58,741 nucleotides of DNA from contig DATMGU010000122.1 of the NCBI GenBank assembly GCA_035555315.1, positions 1 to 58,741 of the forward strand. The letters are read 5' to 3'. The notes below the pieces were generated by a model that had not been told where the DNA came from, did not search any database, and saw only the letters and a list, made by a program, of their open reading frames with translations. This DNA is from DATMGU01 sp035555315 (GTDB lineage: Bacteria > Pseudomonadota > Alphaproteobacteria > ATCC43930 > CGMCC-115725). Shown in pieces: positions 1-8,850 of the stretch (positions within the stretch are counted from its first letter, which is position 1; each line of letters begins with the position of its first letter). Both the position numbers and the translations under genes were made by a program.

Positions 1-612
1 TTCGGCTATGATTCCCGGGTGCTCGTGCAGCGCCTGGCGTTCAACCGGATGACACCGCGCGAATACGCCTTGTCCTATCTATGCTGGTTTCCGGATGGCA
101 ACGGTCTCGCCAATACCCTGGTCGGGCCGCATGCCTGCGACCGGTTCAACTGGGAGGAAACGCCGGACAGCTTCTATTCGATCGGCAACCATGAATTCAT
201 GGCCGAGACACTGGCGGCGGCCGGCGGGCCGGACCATCACTTGGCCTATCTCCTCAGCCATGAACTCCTGCCGCAACCCGTGAAGCATGCCCTGGTCACC
301 CTGCCGCTGGCGCTGCGCGGCGCCTGGATCGATCATTATTGGGGGCTGTTGCTGATGCCGATGTGTCTGGTCGTGACGATCGGCGCGATCCGCCGGCGCG
401 ATCCCGCCCTCTTGGCGCTGACGCTGCCGGCCTGGTTCATGCTGTTGTTCAACGCAGCGGTCGCGGTCAACCAAACCCGCTACAATTTAATGCTGATCCC
501 GCCCTTCGCCGTGTCCGGCGCCTTGTTCGTCGACCGGCTTGCGGTCCGCTTCGGTGGGGTCCGCGGGCGGGCGATGGCCGATCGATCGGCCATCGCTCCG
601 CCACGAGGTTAG
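1..612 (+). CDS. Membrane glycosyltransferase-like protein, C-terminal part (5' end outside window)
   Basis: The frame is open from base 1, so the gene begins upstream and only about 203 C-terminal residues are seen. A soluble stretch (through about residue 90) is followed by at least two or three hydrophobic segments, including WGLLLMPMCLVVTIGAI, ALLALTLPAWFMLLFNAAVAV and the proline-containing YNLMLIPPFAVSGALF. This pattern, with the small basic C-tail, resembles the end of PMT/ArnT-type (GT39) glycosyltransferases, which transfer sugars from polyprenyl phosphates at the cytoplasmic membrane. The catalytic N-terminal loop is not in the window, so the family is a guess. The TAG stop overlaps the convergent prfB stop by two bases. 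Confidence 0.5.
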   Translation, partial: FGYDSRVLVQRLAFNRMTPREYALSYLCWFPDGNGLANTLVGPHACDRFNWEETPDSFYSIGNHEFMAETLAAAGGPDHHLAYLLSHELLPQPVKHALVTLPLALRGAWIDHYWGLLLMPMCLVVTIGAIRRRDPALLALTLPAWFMLLFNAAVAVNQTRYNLMLIPPFAVSGALFVDRLAVRFGGVRGRAMADRSAIAPPRG

Positions 613-1734
613 GAACTCGCCGACAAATCGTCCTTGCCCTTGATATTGGCGGCGAGCGACGCCTCGAGGAACTGGTCGAGATCGCCGTCCAGAACCGCCG
701 CGGTATTGCCGGTCTCCACCCCGGTACGCAGATCCTTCACCATCTGATAGGGGTGCAGCACGTAGGAGCGGATCTGGTGGCCGAAGCCGATATCGGTCTT
801 GGTCGCGTTGAGCGCATCCGCCGCCGCCTCCCGCTTGCTCAGTTCCAGCTCGTAGAGCCGCGCCTTCAGCATGTCGAAGGCGACCGCGCGGTTGCGGTGC
901 TGCGACCTGTCCTGCTGGCATTGCACGACGATGCCGGTCGGCATGTGGGTGATGCGGATGGCGCTGTCCGTCTTGTTGATGTGCTGCCCGCCGGCGCCCG
1001 ATGCGCGATAGGTATCGATCCGCAGATCCTTGTCGAGGATCTCGACCTCGATCCGGTCGTCGATCACGGGATAGACCCAGGCGGAGGCGAAGCTGGTATG
1101 GCGCCGCGCGTTCGAATCGAACGGCGAGATGCGGACCAGCCGATGTACGCCGCTTTCGGTCTTCATCCAGCCATAGGCGTTCGGCCCCAGGATCTTCAGC
1201 GAAGCGGATTTCAGGCCGGCCTCTTCACCGGGGCTTTCTTCCAGCCACTCCACCTTGTAGCCGTGTTGCTCGGCCCAGCGGATATACATGCGCAGCAGCA
1301 TCAGCGCCCAATCCTGGGCCTCGGTACCACCGGCACCGGCATGGACTTCCAGATAGCAATCGTTCGGATCCGCCTCGCCGGAAAGCAGGCTTTCCAGCTC
1401 GCGCTTGGCGACCTTCTGCTTCAGGAGATCGAGGTTGGCTTCCGCCTCCGCGACGATCGAGGGCTCGTTCTCGGCCTCGCCCAGCTCGATCAGTTCGAGC
1501 GCGTCGTCCAGCTCCCGCTCGATCTCGCGATAGCCGGTGATCGCCGTTTCCAACCGCGTCCGCTCGCGCATGATCTCCTGCGCGCCGGTGCTGTCGTTCC
1601 ACAGCGCCGGGTTTTCCGCCTTGGCGTTCAGCTCGTCGAGGCGCCTGAGGGACGTATCCCAGTCAAAGATGCCTCCGCAGCAAGGCCAACGACTGACGGA
1701 TTTCGTCGGCGATCGCTAATATTTCCGCGCGCAT
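609..1734 (-). CDS. prfB: Peptide chain release factor 2, expressed by programmed +1 frameshift
   Basis: RF2 reads UGA and UAA stop codons and triggers peptide release on the ribosome. The first reading frame starts at the ATG at 1732-1734 and runs 23 codons (MRAEILAIADEI...) to an in-frame TGA at 1663-1665. Shifting +1 at CTT-TGA-C continues as DWDTSLRRLDELNAK and joins the long downstream frame, giving about 374 residues, the usual RF2 length. The downstream part has the catalytic GGQ motif (SGAGGQHINK) and the RF2 stop-codon-recognition tripeptide SPF (RISPFDSNARR). The frame seen without the shift would begin at 1571 and lack the N-terminal domain. It lies 60 bp downstream of mrcA on the same strand, an alphaproteobacterial neighbourhood. 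Confidence 0.96.
1662..1676 (-). promoter_or_regulatory. prfB programmed frameshift signal
   Basis: Read on the minus strand, the sequence is GGAGG-CAT-CTT-TGA-C. An internal Shine-Dalgarno-like GGAGG (1672-1676) lies three bases before the slippery CTT (1666-1668), followed by the in-frame TGA stop (1663-1665) and C. This matches the spacing of the E. coli element (AGGGGG-TAT-CTT-TGA-C). In the known mechanism, low RF2 slows termination at this poor TGA-C context and favours +1 slippage, giving autoregulation. Confidence 0.95.
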
Positions 1735-1794
1735 CTACTCTTCCCTTTTATGGTCATCGGCCGACCGGCGAGTCCGATCGACCTGTCCGATGGT

Positions 1795-4368
1795 CTAATA
1801 TAGTCCGCCCGTGCCGCTGGCGGGAGCGGTCCGGGTTGGCGCCTGTGCCGATTCCGGCGGGCCGCCACTCTCCGGTTGCGGCGCGTTCACCGGGAAGGTC
1901 TGGCCATCCGCGCCCGGATCGCCATCGATATCGACCACCGCGTCATGCCCGCTCGGCTCCGTGCCCGGCTTGAACGCCTCATAGATGGCGCCCGGGGCGC
2001 CCGGACCGGCGAGCTTCCCGGTCTTGGGATCGACCCTGGTCAGCAGCAGGCCGGGCGGGATGCGGAACGGGATGGCCGGGGCGTCTTTCAGCGCCGCCGC
2101 CATGAAGTCGCGGAAGATCGGCGCCGTGATATCGGCCGCCTGCTCCCTCTCTCCCAAGGTTCGCGGGCTGTCGAAAGCGACATAGATGCCGACCGCCAGA
2201 TCGGGCGAGAAGCCGACGAACCAGGTGTCGAAGATGTTGCTGGTGGTCCCGGTCTTGCCGGCGAGCGGCCGCTTCAGCGCATCACCGATCTTATGTCCCG
2301 TACCGCGCTGGACCACGCCTTCGAGGATCGACACCATCTGATACGCGGTCCGCGGGTCGATCACCTGCTCGCGCGTGTCCGGCAGCGTCGGCACGTCATC
2401 CGGCGACCAGGCCTCGTCGCCGCATTGCGGGCAAGGCCGGTCGTCATGCCGGAAGATCGTCTTACCGTTGCGATCCTGCACCCGGTCGATCAGGGACGGC
2501 GTCACCCGTTTGCCGCCGTTGACGATCATCGAATAGGCGGTGGTCATCCGCAGCAGCGTCGTCTCGCCGGCGCCCAGCACCATCGAGTATTCGAGCGGCG
2601 TACGATCCATCACGCCGAGCCGCTCGATATACGGGGCGATCTTGTCGATGCCGATCGTCGCCGCCATCCGCACCGTGGCGACGTTGACCGACTTCTCGAT
2701 CGCGACGCGCAGCGGGATCGGGCCGAGGAATTCGCCCGATTCGAAATTGCCGGGCCGCCAGAGTGGCAATCCCGGCCCCTGCTCCAGCGCGATCGGGCCG
2801 TCGAGGATCAGGGTGGACGGCGTCATGCCGTTGTCGAGCGCCGCCAGATAGACGATCGGCTTGATCGTCGAACCGGGTTGGCGCTTGGCCTGGATCGCCC
2901 GGTTGAACTGGCTCATCTCGTAGCTATAGCCGCCATCGATGGCGAAGACGCGACCGGTATGGGGGTCCATCGCGACCAGCGCGCCGGACACATCGGGGAT
3001 TTGGCGCAAGCCGTAGATCGGCCGTCCCGACGCTTCCACGCGTGCCGGCTGTGAGGCCGGCTGCGGCTTGCCCGCTGCCGGCTTGGCCGGTGCCTCGGGA
3101 ACCGTCTGGGCCAAGCGTTCGACCAGCACCACATCGCCGGTCTTCATGACGTCGGAGGGCACGCGCGGCGCGCGGCCATAGCGCTGATCGTCCAGCACCG
3201 GCCGCGCCCAGGCGAGCTCGCTCATCGGCAGGAAGCCGGTCGAACCATCAGGCAATCCGATCTCGACGCCATCGGGTTTCACGTCGAGCGCCACGGCCGG
3301 TTGCCATTTGGTGGTGCCGGTGACAGCACCGGCCGGTAGCGCCAGACGGGCGATCAGCGGCTGCCAGGTGCGGCTGTGATCGGTATCCAGATGCCCGATC
3401 GGACCGCGATAGCCGTGCCGGCGGTCATAGGTGACAAGGCCATTGCGCAACGCCTGATCGGCGATTGCCTGCAGCCGGGGATCGAGGCTGGTCCGAACGC
3501 TGAGCCCCGCCTTATAAACCGTCGCCTCGCCATACATCGCCAGCAGTTCGCGGCGAGTCTCCTCGCTGAAATAGGGGGCGGTCACGACTTCGGTCTCGTC
3601 GCGGCTGCGCGTCTGGATCGGTTCGGCCATCGCCGCCTGTCCCTCCGCCGCGGAGATCGCGCCGATCTTGACCATGCCGTCGATCACATAGTCGCGCCGC
3701 GACTTGGCCGCCTCGGGAAAGCGCACCGGGTCGTAATTGCTCGGCCCCTTCGGTAGCGAGGCGAGAAACGCGGCCTCGGCGATGGACACGTCTTCAAGCG
3801 ATTTGTTGAAATAATTCAGCGAGGCGGAAGCGATGCCATAGGCGCCCCGGCCGAAATAGATCTCGTTCAGATAGAGTTCGAGAATGCGATCCTTGCTGAG
3901 CGTTTCCTCCAGCCGAACGGCGAGGATCGCCTCCTTGATCTTGCGCTGGAGGCTGTACTCGTTGCTGAGCAGGAAATTCTTCGCGACCTGCTGGGTGATC
4001 GTCGAGGCGCCGACGCCGCGCCGATGCTGGCCGATATGAACGAGGTTGGTAAGTGCCGCCCGCACGATCGCCGCCGGATCGACACCGCCATGCTGGTAGA
4101 ACTCGCGATCCTCGGCGGCGAGCACCGCCTTGACGATCAGCGGCGGCACCGCCGAGATCGGCACGAACACGCGTTTTTCGGTGGCGTATTCAGCGAGCAG
4201 CCGACCATCGCCCGCCTGGACGCGGGTTACCGTCGCCGGCTGATAATCGGCAAGTTGCTGATAATTGGGCAGATCGGCGGCGAAATGCTCGTAGACCAGC
4301 CACAGCCCGGTCAGCCCGACGACGGAGAGCAGCAACAGGGTGCCGGCGAAATACAGGATGGAGCGCAT
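1795..4368 (-). CDS. mrcA: Penicillin-binding protein 1A (class A, transglycosylase and transpeptidase)
   Basis: This 857-residue bifunctional peptidoglycan synthase polymerises lipid II glycan strands and cross-links stem peptides on the periplasmic face. A single N-terminal membrane anchor lies at about residues 5-27. The GT51 domain has the catalytic Glu in AAEDREFYQH (about residue 86), the motif GASTITQQVAKN, and the helix with LELYLNEIYFGRGAYG. An OB-like insert occupies roughly residues 320-420. The transpeptidase domain carries the nucleophile in GSTIK (Ser about 500), SVN (about 560-562) and KTGTT (about 705). The tail is proline- and glycine-rich. Upstream is the divergent rne gene; downstream, prfB may be co-transcribed. 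The amiC amidase gene often found between rne and this gene in relatives is absent. Confidence 0.95.
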   Translation of the reverse strand: MRSILYFAGTLLLLSVVGLTGLWLVYEHFAADLPNYQQLADYQPATVTRVQAGDGRLLAEYATEKRVFVPISAVPPLIVKAVLAAEDREFYQHGGVDPAAIVRAALTNLVHIGQHRRGVGASTITQQVAKNFLLSNEYSLQRKIKEAILAVRLEETLSKDRILELYLNEIYFGRGAYGIASASLNYFNKSLEDVSIAEAAFLASLPKGPSNYDPVRFPEAAKSRRDYVIDGMVKIGAISAAEGQAAMAEPIQTRSRDETEVVTAPYFSEETRRELLAMYGEATVYKAGLSVRTSLDPRLQAIADQALRNGLVTYDRRHGYRGPIGHLDTDHSRTWQPLIARLALPAGAVTGTTKWQPAVALDVKPDGVEIGLPDGSTGFLPMSELAWARPVLDDQRYGRAPRVPSDVMKTGDVVLVERLAQTVPEAPAKPAAGKPQPASQPARVEASGRPIYGLRQIPDVSGALVAMDPHTGRVFAIDGGYSYEMSQFNRAIQAKRQPGSTIKPIVYLAALDNGMTPSTLILDGPIALEQGPGLPLWRPGNFESGEFLGPIPLRVAIEKSVNVATVRMAATIGIDKIAPYIERLGVMDRTPLEYSMVLGAGETTLLRMTTAYSMIVNGGKRVTPSLIDRVQDRNGKTIFRHDDRPCPQCGDEAWSPDDVPTLPDTREQVIDPRTAYQMVSILEGVVQRGTGHKIGDALKRPLAGKTGTTSNIFDTWFVGFSPDLAVGIYVAFDSPRTLGEREQAADITAPIFRDFMAAALKDAPAIPFRIPPGLLLTRVDPKTGKLAGPGAPGAIYEAFKPGTEPSGHDAVVDIDGDPGADGQTFPVNAPQPESGGPPESAQAPTRTAPASGTGGLY

Positions 4369-4960
4369 GGGAGGTTTCGCAGCCAGTCGAGCTTGATGTG
4401 TGAGTCGTTTGGTTGAGTTGTGCCTTCGGAACTTCTACCGGACTGCCAGTCAGGTACCGTCACCCCGCTCCGAATGAAGGGTTTCGCAGGTCCGGTTATG
4501 AACGGTCGACAAGGAATTTGCCACGAGATTATGGCCGATCCGCGACGCTTAGCCGGCCTTTCCGAGCAATAGAGTGTGCCAAGCGTAATAAACGATTGTC
4601 GAGCCGAGACATGGTCGATATCTTCGGTCGTGCGAAATTCCTTGGGTTACCAGCTGGCCGTATGGCCAAATGGGGTATCTCGGATGGAAACGATGCGAAG
4701 TCGGTTGTGTTCCTTAGGCGCGCCGCTTGCAATCCGTCCGTGATGTTTAAGACCCCTCGGAACCTCTAGAAACCCCGAAGCCAGGCCCGGAAATGTTTTC
4801 GGGTTGCGGGTGCCAGACAGAGCCTTGCCATGGTCGATCCCCGTGATCCGCCGTTCGGCAAGATGACCGCAGGCCCCGCCGGCTTCGACCCAGACAGGAG
4901 CGCGCCGCCACCCGTTGTTCGCGCGGGCAGGATTGAAGCGTGTTCCGGAGTATTGCCGGA
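4369..4960. other. 592-bp divergent intergenic region, probable mrcA promoter and long rne leader
   Basis: No recognisable protein is encoded here; the short open frames on both strands have no family resemblance. By eye the stretch is less GC-rich than flanking genes between about 4540 and 4770. A small hairpin can be drawn at 4786-4803 (CCCGGAA, four-base loop, TTTCGGG, with one G-T pair). Since RNase E mRNAs in other bacteria carry long autoregulatory 5' leaders, part of it is likely rne leader; this is inference. I could not assign a confident promoter for either flanking gene. Confidence 0.4.
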
Positions 4961-7930
4961 ATGGCAAAACGTATGCTGATCGACGCCACCCACTCGGAAG
5001 AGACCAGGGTCGTCGTCTTGGATGGAAACCGTCTCGAAGAGTTCGACTTCGAGAGTTCGACCAAAAAACAGATCAAGGGCAACATCTACCTCGCGAAGAT
5101 CACGCGGGTCGAACCCTCGTTGCAGGCCGCCTTCGTCGAATATGGCGGCAACCGCCATGGCTTTCTCGCCTTCAGCGAAATCCATCCGGATTATTATCGG
5201 ATCCCGGTAAGCGACCGGGAAGCGATGCTGGCCGAGGAAAACGCCGCGGCCCGCGCCGAGGAAGCCGCCGACGCCGGCCAGGACGGGTTTTTCGAGGAAT
5301 CGGAACCGGCCTTCCTGGAGCGGAGCGATACGTCGTTTGACGCCGAGGAGCAGCCCGAGACGCCCGAAGGCTATAGCGAGACGCCCGACGGGCACGGCGA
5401 GACACAGGCCGCCGCCCATGATCACGGCGTCCTGCTGCACGCGGAGGATGCGCCCTTCGCCGAGCGGGTCGAGACATCGGAAGCCACTGAGGCGCCGGAA
5501 GCCGACGAATCCCCGGACGCCGCGACGGTGCAAAATCCCACGGAAGCTCGGGCCGAACCGGCATCGCCCCGCGGCGGCGTCGAGATCGTCGGCGGCGACG
5601 AAGTCGAAGAGGTCGAGGAAGTCGCGCGCCAGCGGGTCCGGCACTACCGGAACTACAAGATCCAGGAAGTCATCAAGCGCCGGCAAATCATCCTGGTTCA
5701 GGTGACCAAGGAAGAACGCGGCACCAAGGGTGCTGCCTTGACGACGTATTTGTCATTGGCCGGCCGCTATTGCGTGCTGATGCCGAACGCCGGTCGTGGC
5801 GGCGGCGTGTCGCGCAAGATCACCTCCGCCCAGGATCGCCGCCGCTTGAAGGAGCTGATGGAGGAGCTGAGCGTGCCGGAGGGCATGGGCGTCATCGTAC
5901 GCACCGCCGGCAGCGAGCGCTCCAAGGCCGAGATCAAGCGCGACTACGAATATCTGATGCGGCTGTGGGACGACATCCGCGATCTCACCCTGAAATCCTC
6001 GGCGCCGGCGCTAATCTACGAGGAAGGCAATCTCATCAAGCGGGCGATCCGCGATCTCTACGCCCGCGACATCGACGAGGTCGTGGTCGATGGCGAGGAT
6101 GGCTATCGGAGCGCCAAGGACTTCATGAAGATGCTGATGCCGAGCCATGCCCGGCGCGTTCAGCCCTATCGCGATCCGACCGTCCCGCTGTTCCATCGCT
6201 TCCAGGTCGACAGTCAGATCGACACGATCCACAACCCGGTCGTGCAGCTGCGCTCCGGCGGCTATATCGTGATCAACCCGACCGAGGCCCTGGTCGCGAT
6301 CGACGTCAATTCCGGCCGTTCCACCAAGGAACGAAACATCGAGGAAACGGCGACCAAGACCAATCTCGAAGCCGCCGAGGAAGTCGCTCGACAGCTTCGC
6401 CTGCGCGATCTGGCCGGCCTCATCGTCATCGATTTCATCGATATGGAGGAAGGCCGCAATCAGGCGGCGGTCGAGCGCAAGCTCAAAGACGCGATGAAGA
6501 ACGATCGGGCGCGTATCCAGCTCGGCCGGATCAGCCCGTTCGGCCTGCTCGAACTGTCGCGCCAGAGGTTGCGCTCCAGCCTGATCGAGGCGAGCACCCA
6601 GCCCTGCCCCCATTGCGCCGGGACCGGGACCATCCGCTCCACCGAATCCGCCGCCTTGGTAGTGCTGCGCGCCATCGAGGAAGAAGGCATCCGGCGGCGC
6701 ACCGCGGAAGTCGCGATCTATGTGCCGACCGCGATCGCGCTGTATGTGCTCAATCAAAAGCGTGAGGCCTTGGGCGCCATCGAAAAGCGCTACGGCTTTC
6801 ATGTCGCCATCCTGCAGGACGACGCGTTGATCCAGCCGGCCTTCCGTCTGGAACGGCTGCGCGCGCTGACCCAGGCGGAGATCGACGCGCTGCCTGTTCC
6901 GGTCATGCCGCCGCCGATCGTCGAGGATGACGATTTCGACGAGGATGAGGCCGCCGACGAAGACATGACGGCCGAGCACGCCGATGGCGAGGAAGCCGGC
7001 GAGGCGGGCGACGGCGGTGAGCCCGGCCGACGCAAACGCCGGCGGCGCAAGCGCCGGCGCAACGGCGACGCCCGGACCGGCGATGAGGCATCGGCCGACC
7101 ATCAATCCGGCGATGCCCAATTTGGCGATGCGCCCTCCCAGGGTGGCGAGGAAACGACCGGCGACCAGGACGCGGACTCCGATGACGACGCGTCCGATGG
7201 CGACGACGACGATGCGATCGCGTCGGAGAGCACCGAAGCCGGTGGCGACACAGGCACCGAGGCGGGGGGCACCGACGAGGCGAACGAACGCCGCCGTCGG
7301 CGCCGTGGCCGTCGCGGCGGCCGGCGACGCAGCCGGCGCGACGATCCGTCGGCCCCAAGCACCGGTGACGCCGAGCAATCCGATATGACGGATGCCGCAT
7401 CGACCGGACATTCGGGGTTCGGCCCGGCGGAGAGCTTTGCCAATGATGGCAGACTCCCAACCGACCATCTCCCAACCGACCCTCTCGAAGCCGAATATGT
7501 CGAGCCGGCGCTGCCGCCGGCGGTCCAGGACGGCCCGGCCGAGGAAGTCGTCGAGACGGTCGCCGCAACGCCTGCCCCGCGCCGTCGCAGTCGCCGGAAG
7601 GTCGCCGCGGCCGACGGCGATGCGGTCGTGGTCCCGGAGGCAGTGCCCCCGGAAGCTGCGATCATCGACCTCGGCACCGAGGCGCTTCCGATCGCCGAAC
7701 CGAAAAAGCCGCGGAGCCGGCGCAAGGCGGCCGTCGCCGAAGAGATGCCGCGGCAACTGTCCACCGAAGTGCCGGCACCGGCCCCCGAAGCGGTATCGGC
7801 GGCACCGATCGTCGAAGCCGCTCCCGAAGCTACGACCGTCGAGGTCTTGGAAAGCGCCGCCCCGACTGACGAAGCCGAGGAGTCAGCCACCCCGCGCAAG
7901 GGCTGGTGGAAGCGTCTGATCCAGCCGTAA
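4961..7930 (+). CDS. rne: Ribonuclease E (Rne/Rng family)
   Basis: This endoribonuclease starts mRNA decay, matures rRNA and tRNA, and scaffolds the degradosome. I chose the ATG at 4961 (MAKRMLIDATH), the usual start in relatives; an in-frame GTG lies at 4940. The S1 domain is split by a roughly 130-residue acidic insert (about residues 90-220). The DNase I-like catalytic part has the Mg-binding aspartates in AIDVNSGRST and VIDFIDMEE, and the Zn-link CPHC follows. The C-terminal third is predicted disordered, alternating acidic blocks with Arg-rich clusters (RRKRRRRKRRR; RRRRRGRRGGRRRSRR) likely to bind RNA, and ends in GWWKRLIQP, a tail seen in alphaproteobacterial RNase E. It is convergent with the phn operon across a shared hairpin. 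Confidence 0.95.
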   Translation: MAKRMLIDATHSEETRVVVLDGNRLEEFDFESSTKKQIKGNIYLAKITRVEPSLQAAFVEYGGNRHGFLAFSEIHPDYYRIPVSDREAMLAEENAAARAEEAADAGQDGFFEESEPAFLERSDTSFDAEEQPETPEGYSETPDGHGETQAAAHDHGVLLHAEDAPFAERVETSEATEAPEADESPDAATVQNPTEARAEPASPRGGVEIVGGDEVEEVEEVARQRVRHYRNYKIQEVIKRRQIILVQVTKEERGTKGAALTTYLSLAGRYCVLMPNAGRGGGVSRKITSAQDRRRLKELMEELSVPEGMGVIVRTAGSERSKAEIKRDYEYLMRLWDDIRDLTLKSSAPALIYEEGNLIKRAIRDLYARDIDEVVVDGEDGYRSAKDFMKMLMPSHARRVQPYRDPTVPLFHRFQVDSQIDTIHNPVVQLRSGGYIVINPTEALVAIDVNSGRSTKERNIEETATKTNLEAAEEVARQLRLRDLAGLIVIDFIDMEEGRNQAAVERKLKDAMKNDRARIQLGRISPFGLLELSRQRLRSSLIEASTQPCPHCAGTGTIRSTESAALVVLRAIEEEGIRRRTAEVAIYVPTAIALYVLNQKREALGAIEKRYGFHVAILQDDALIQPAFRLERLRALTQAEIDALPVPVMPPPIVEDDDFDEDEAADEDMTAEHADGEEAGEAGDGGEPGRRKRRRRKRRRNGDARTGDEASADHQSGDAQFGDAPSQGGEETTGDQDADSDDDASDGDDDDAIASESTEAGGDTGTEAGGTDEANERRRRRRGRRGGRRRSRRDDPSAPSTGDAEQSDMTDAASTGHSGFGPAESFANDGRLPTDHLPTDPLEAEYVEPALPPAVQDGPAEEVVETVAATPAPRRRSRRKVAAADGDAVVVPEAVPPEAAIIDLGTEALPIAEPKKPRSRRKAAVAEEMPRQLSTEVPAPAPEAVSAAPIVEAAPEATTVEVLESAAPTDEAEESATPRKGWWKRLIQP

Positions 7931-7942
7931 CCGAGCGACGCC

Positions 7943-7977
7943 CCTCCGGATTCACTCAAGACCCGTGAATCCGGAGG
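7943..7977. terminator. Bidirectional hairpin between rne and phnE
   Basis: A perfect 13-bp stem (7943-7955 with 7965-7977, CCTCCGGATTCAC and its complement) encloses a 9-base loop. It sits 12 bases after the rne stop and immediately abuts the TAA of the convergent downstream phnE. There is no clear T-run on either side, so it may act as a 3'-end stabiliser or as a terminator for both strands. Confidence 0.7.
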
Positions 7978-8850
7978 TTAGACCGACCTGTCGGTCGACG
8001 GGGCGCCCCGGATCAGGCGGTGACGGATCAGCCGTGACAGCATGTCGATGACCGCCACCGTGACCAGGATGATCAAGATCACGAAGGCGACCTGATCCCA
8101 GAGATTCGCTTTGATCCGTTCCGATAGGGCGAGGCCGATACCGCCGGCGCCGACGATGCCGAGAATGGTCGCGGATCGCGTGTTCGATTCGAAAAAATAC
8201 AGCGCCTGGCTGAGGATCACCGGGATGACCTGCGGCACCACGCCGTAACGCAGCACTTGAAACGGCAGCGCGCCGACCGATCGCACGCCGTCGACCGGCT
8301 TGCGATCGACGTTCTCGATCGCTTCGGAAAATAGTTTGGCCAGGGTACCGGTATCGCTGATGGCGATGGCGAGGATGCCGGTAAGCGGCCCCAGACCGAC
8401 CGCCCGGACGAACACCAGCGCCCAGATCAACTGATCGATACCGCGCAACACGTCCAAACCGCGGCGCAAACCGAAATGTAGAACCCAGTTGGGCAGGACA
8501 TTCCTGGCGGCCAGGAAACCGAGCGGCACGGCGAACAGGGTCGCCAGCAGGGTGCCGATGAAGGCCATGGCGAGCGTCTGGGCGAGCGAGCCCAGCAATT
8601 CGGGCAGGAAACCACCGGTTTGCGGCGGAACCATCAGGCGCAGGATCTTCCACACGCCGCCGATCCCCAGGAACAGCCGCTGGGGGGTCACGTCGAACTG
8701 CCATAGGCATTCGATCACGAAGCCCAGGAACAGCAACCAGAGCGCCGCCCGCATCGCCCGCTCGTTGAGCGTACCGGCGAAGGCCCGGGGCATGCGGCGC
8801 CGTTCCGCCGCGATGTCTTCCGGCGTGATATCGCTCACACGCAAGGTCAT
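7978..8850 (-). CDS. phnE: Phosphonate/phosphate ABC transporter permease, second PhnE copy
   Basis: This 290-residue inner-membrane permease belongs to the PhnE family (BPD_transp_1 fold). The start is the ATG at 8850 (MTLRVSDITPEDIAAERR), whose ATGA overlaps the TGA of the upstream phnE, implying translational coupling. An N-terminal membrane helix (ALWLLFLGFVIECLW) is followed by the periplasmic loop and core helices. The EAA-type coupling motif region reads SEAIENVDRKPVDGVRSVGA, and the conserved end is TILGIVGAGGIGLAL. Two PhnE permeases in tandem, as in Sinorhizobium phoCDET, would form a heterodimeric channel with the ATPase PhnC. Confidence 0.9.
   Translation of the reverse strand: MTLRVSDITPEDIAAERRRMPRAFAGTLNERAMRAALWLLFLGFVIECLWQFDVTPQRLFLGIGGVWKILRLMVPPQTGGFLPELLGSLAQTLAMAFIGTLLATLFAVPLGFLAARNVLPNWVLHFGLRRGLDVLRGIDQLIWALVFVRAVGLGPLTGILAIAISDTGTLAKLFSEAIENVDRKPVDGVRSVGALPFQVLRYGVVPQVIPVILSQALYFFESNTRSATILGIVGAGGIGLALSERIKANLWDQVAFVILIILVTVAVIDMLSRLIRHRLIRGAPSTDRSV

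Noticed and set aside
1571..1734. prfB considered as a frameshifted pseudogene
   Set aside because: The in-frame TGA lies in the classic CTT-TGA-C recoding site with an internal Shine-Dalgarno, so the break is programmed.
339..1973. Long plus-strand open frame (544 codons) opposite prfB
   Set aside because: It is antisense to a certain prfB, has the biased composition of GC-rich shadows (His/Arg/Asp/Gly) and matches no family.
4413..4769. 118-codon plus-strand frame in the mrcA-rne gap
   Set aside because: No family resemblance, no convincing ribosome-binding site and an unusual composition; treated as non-coding, although it is the best candidate if anything is encoded there.
6011..7756. 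581-codon minus-strand open frame opposite rne
   Set aside because: It mirrors the repetitive RNase E tail; composition is that of an antisense shadow and there is no ribosome-binding site or domain.
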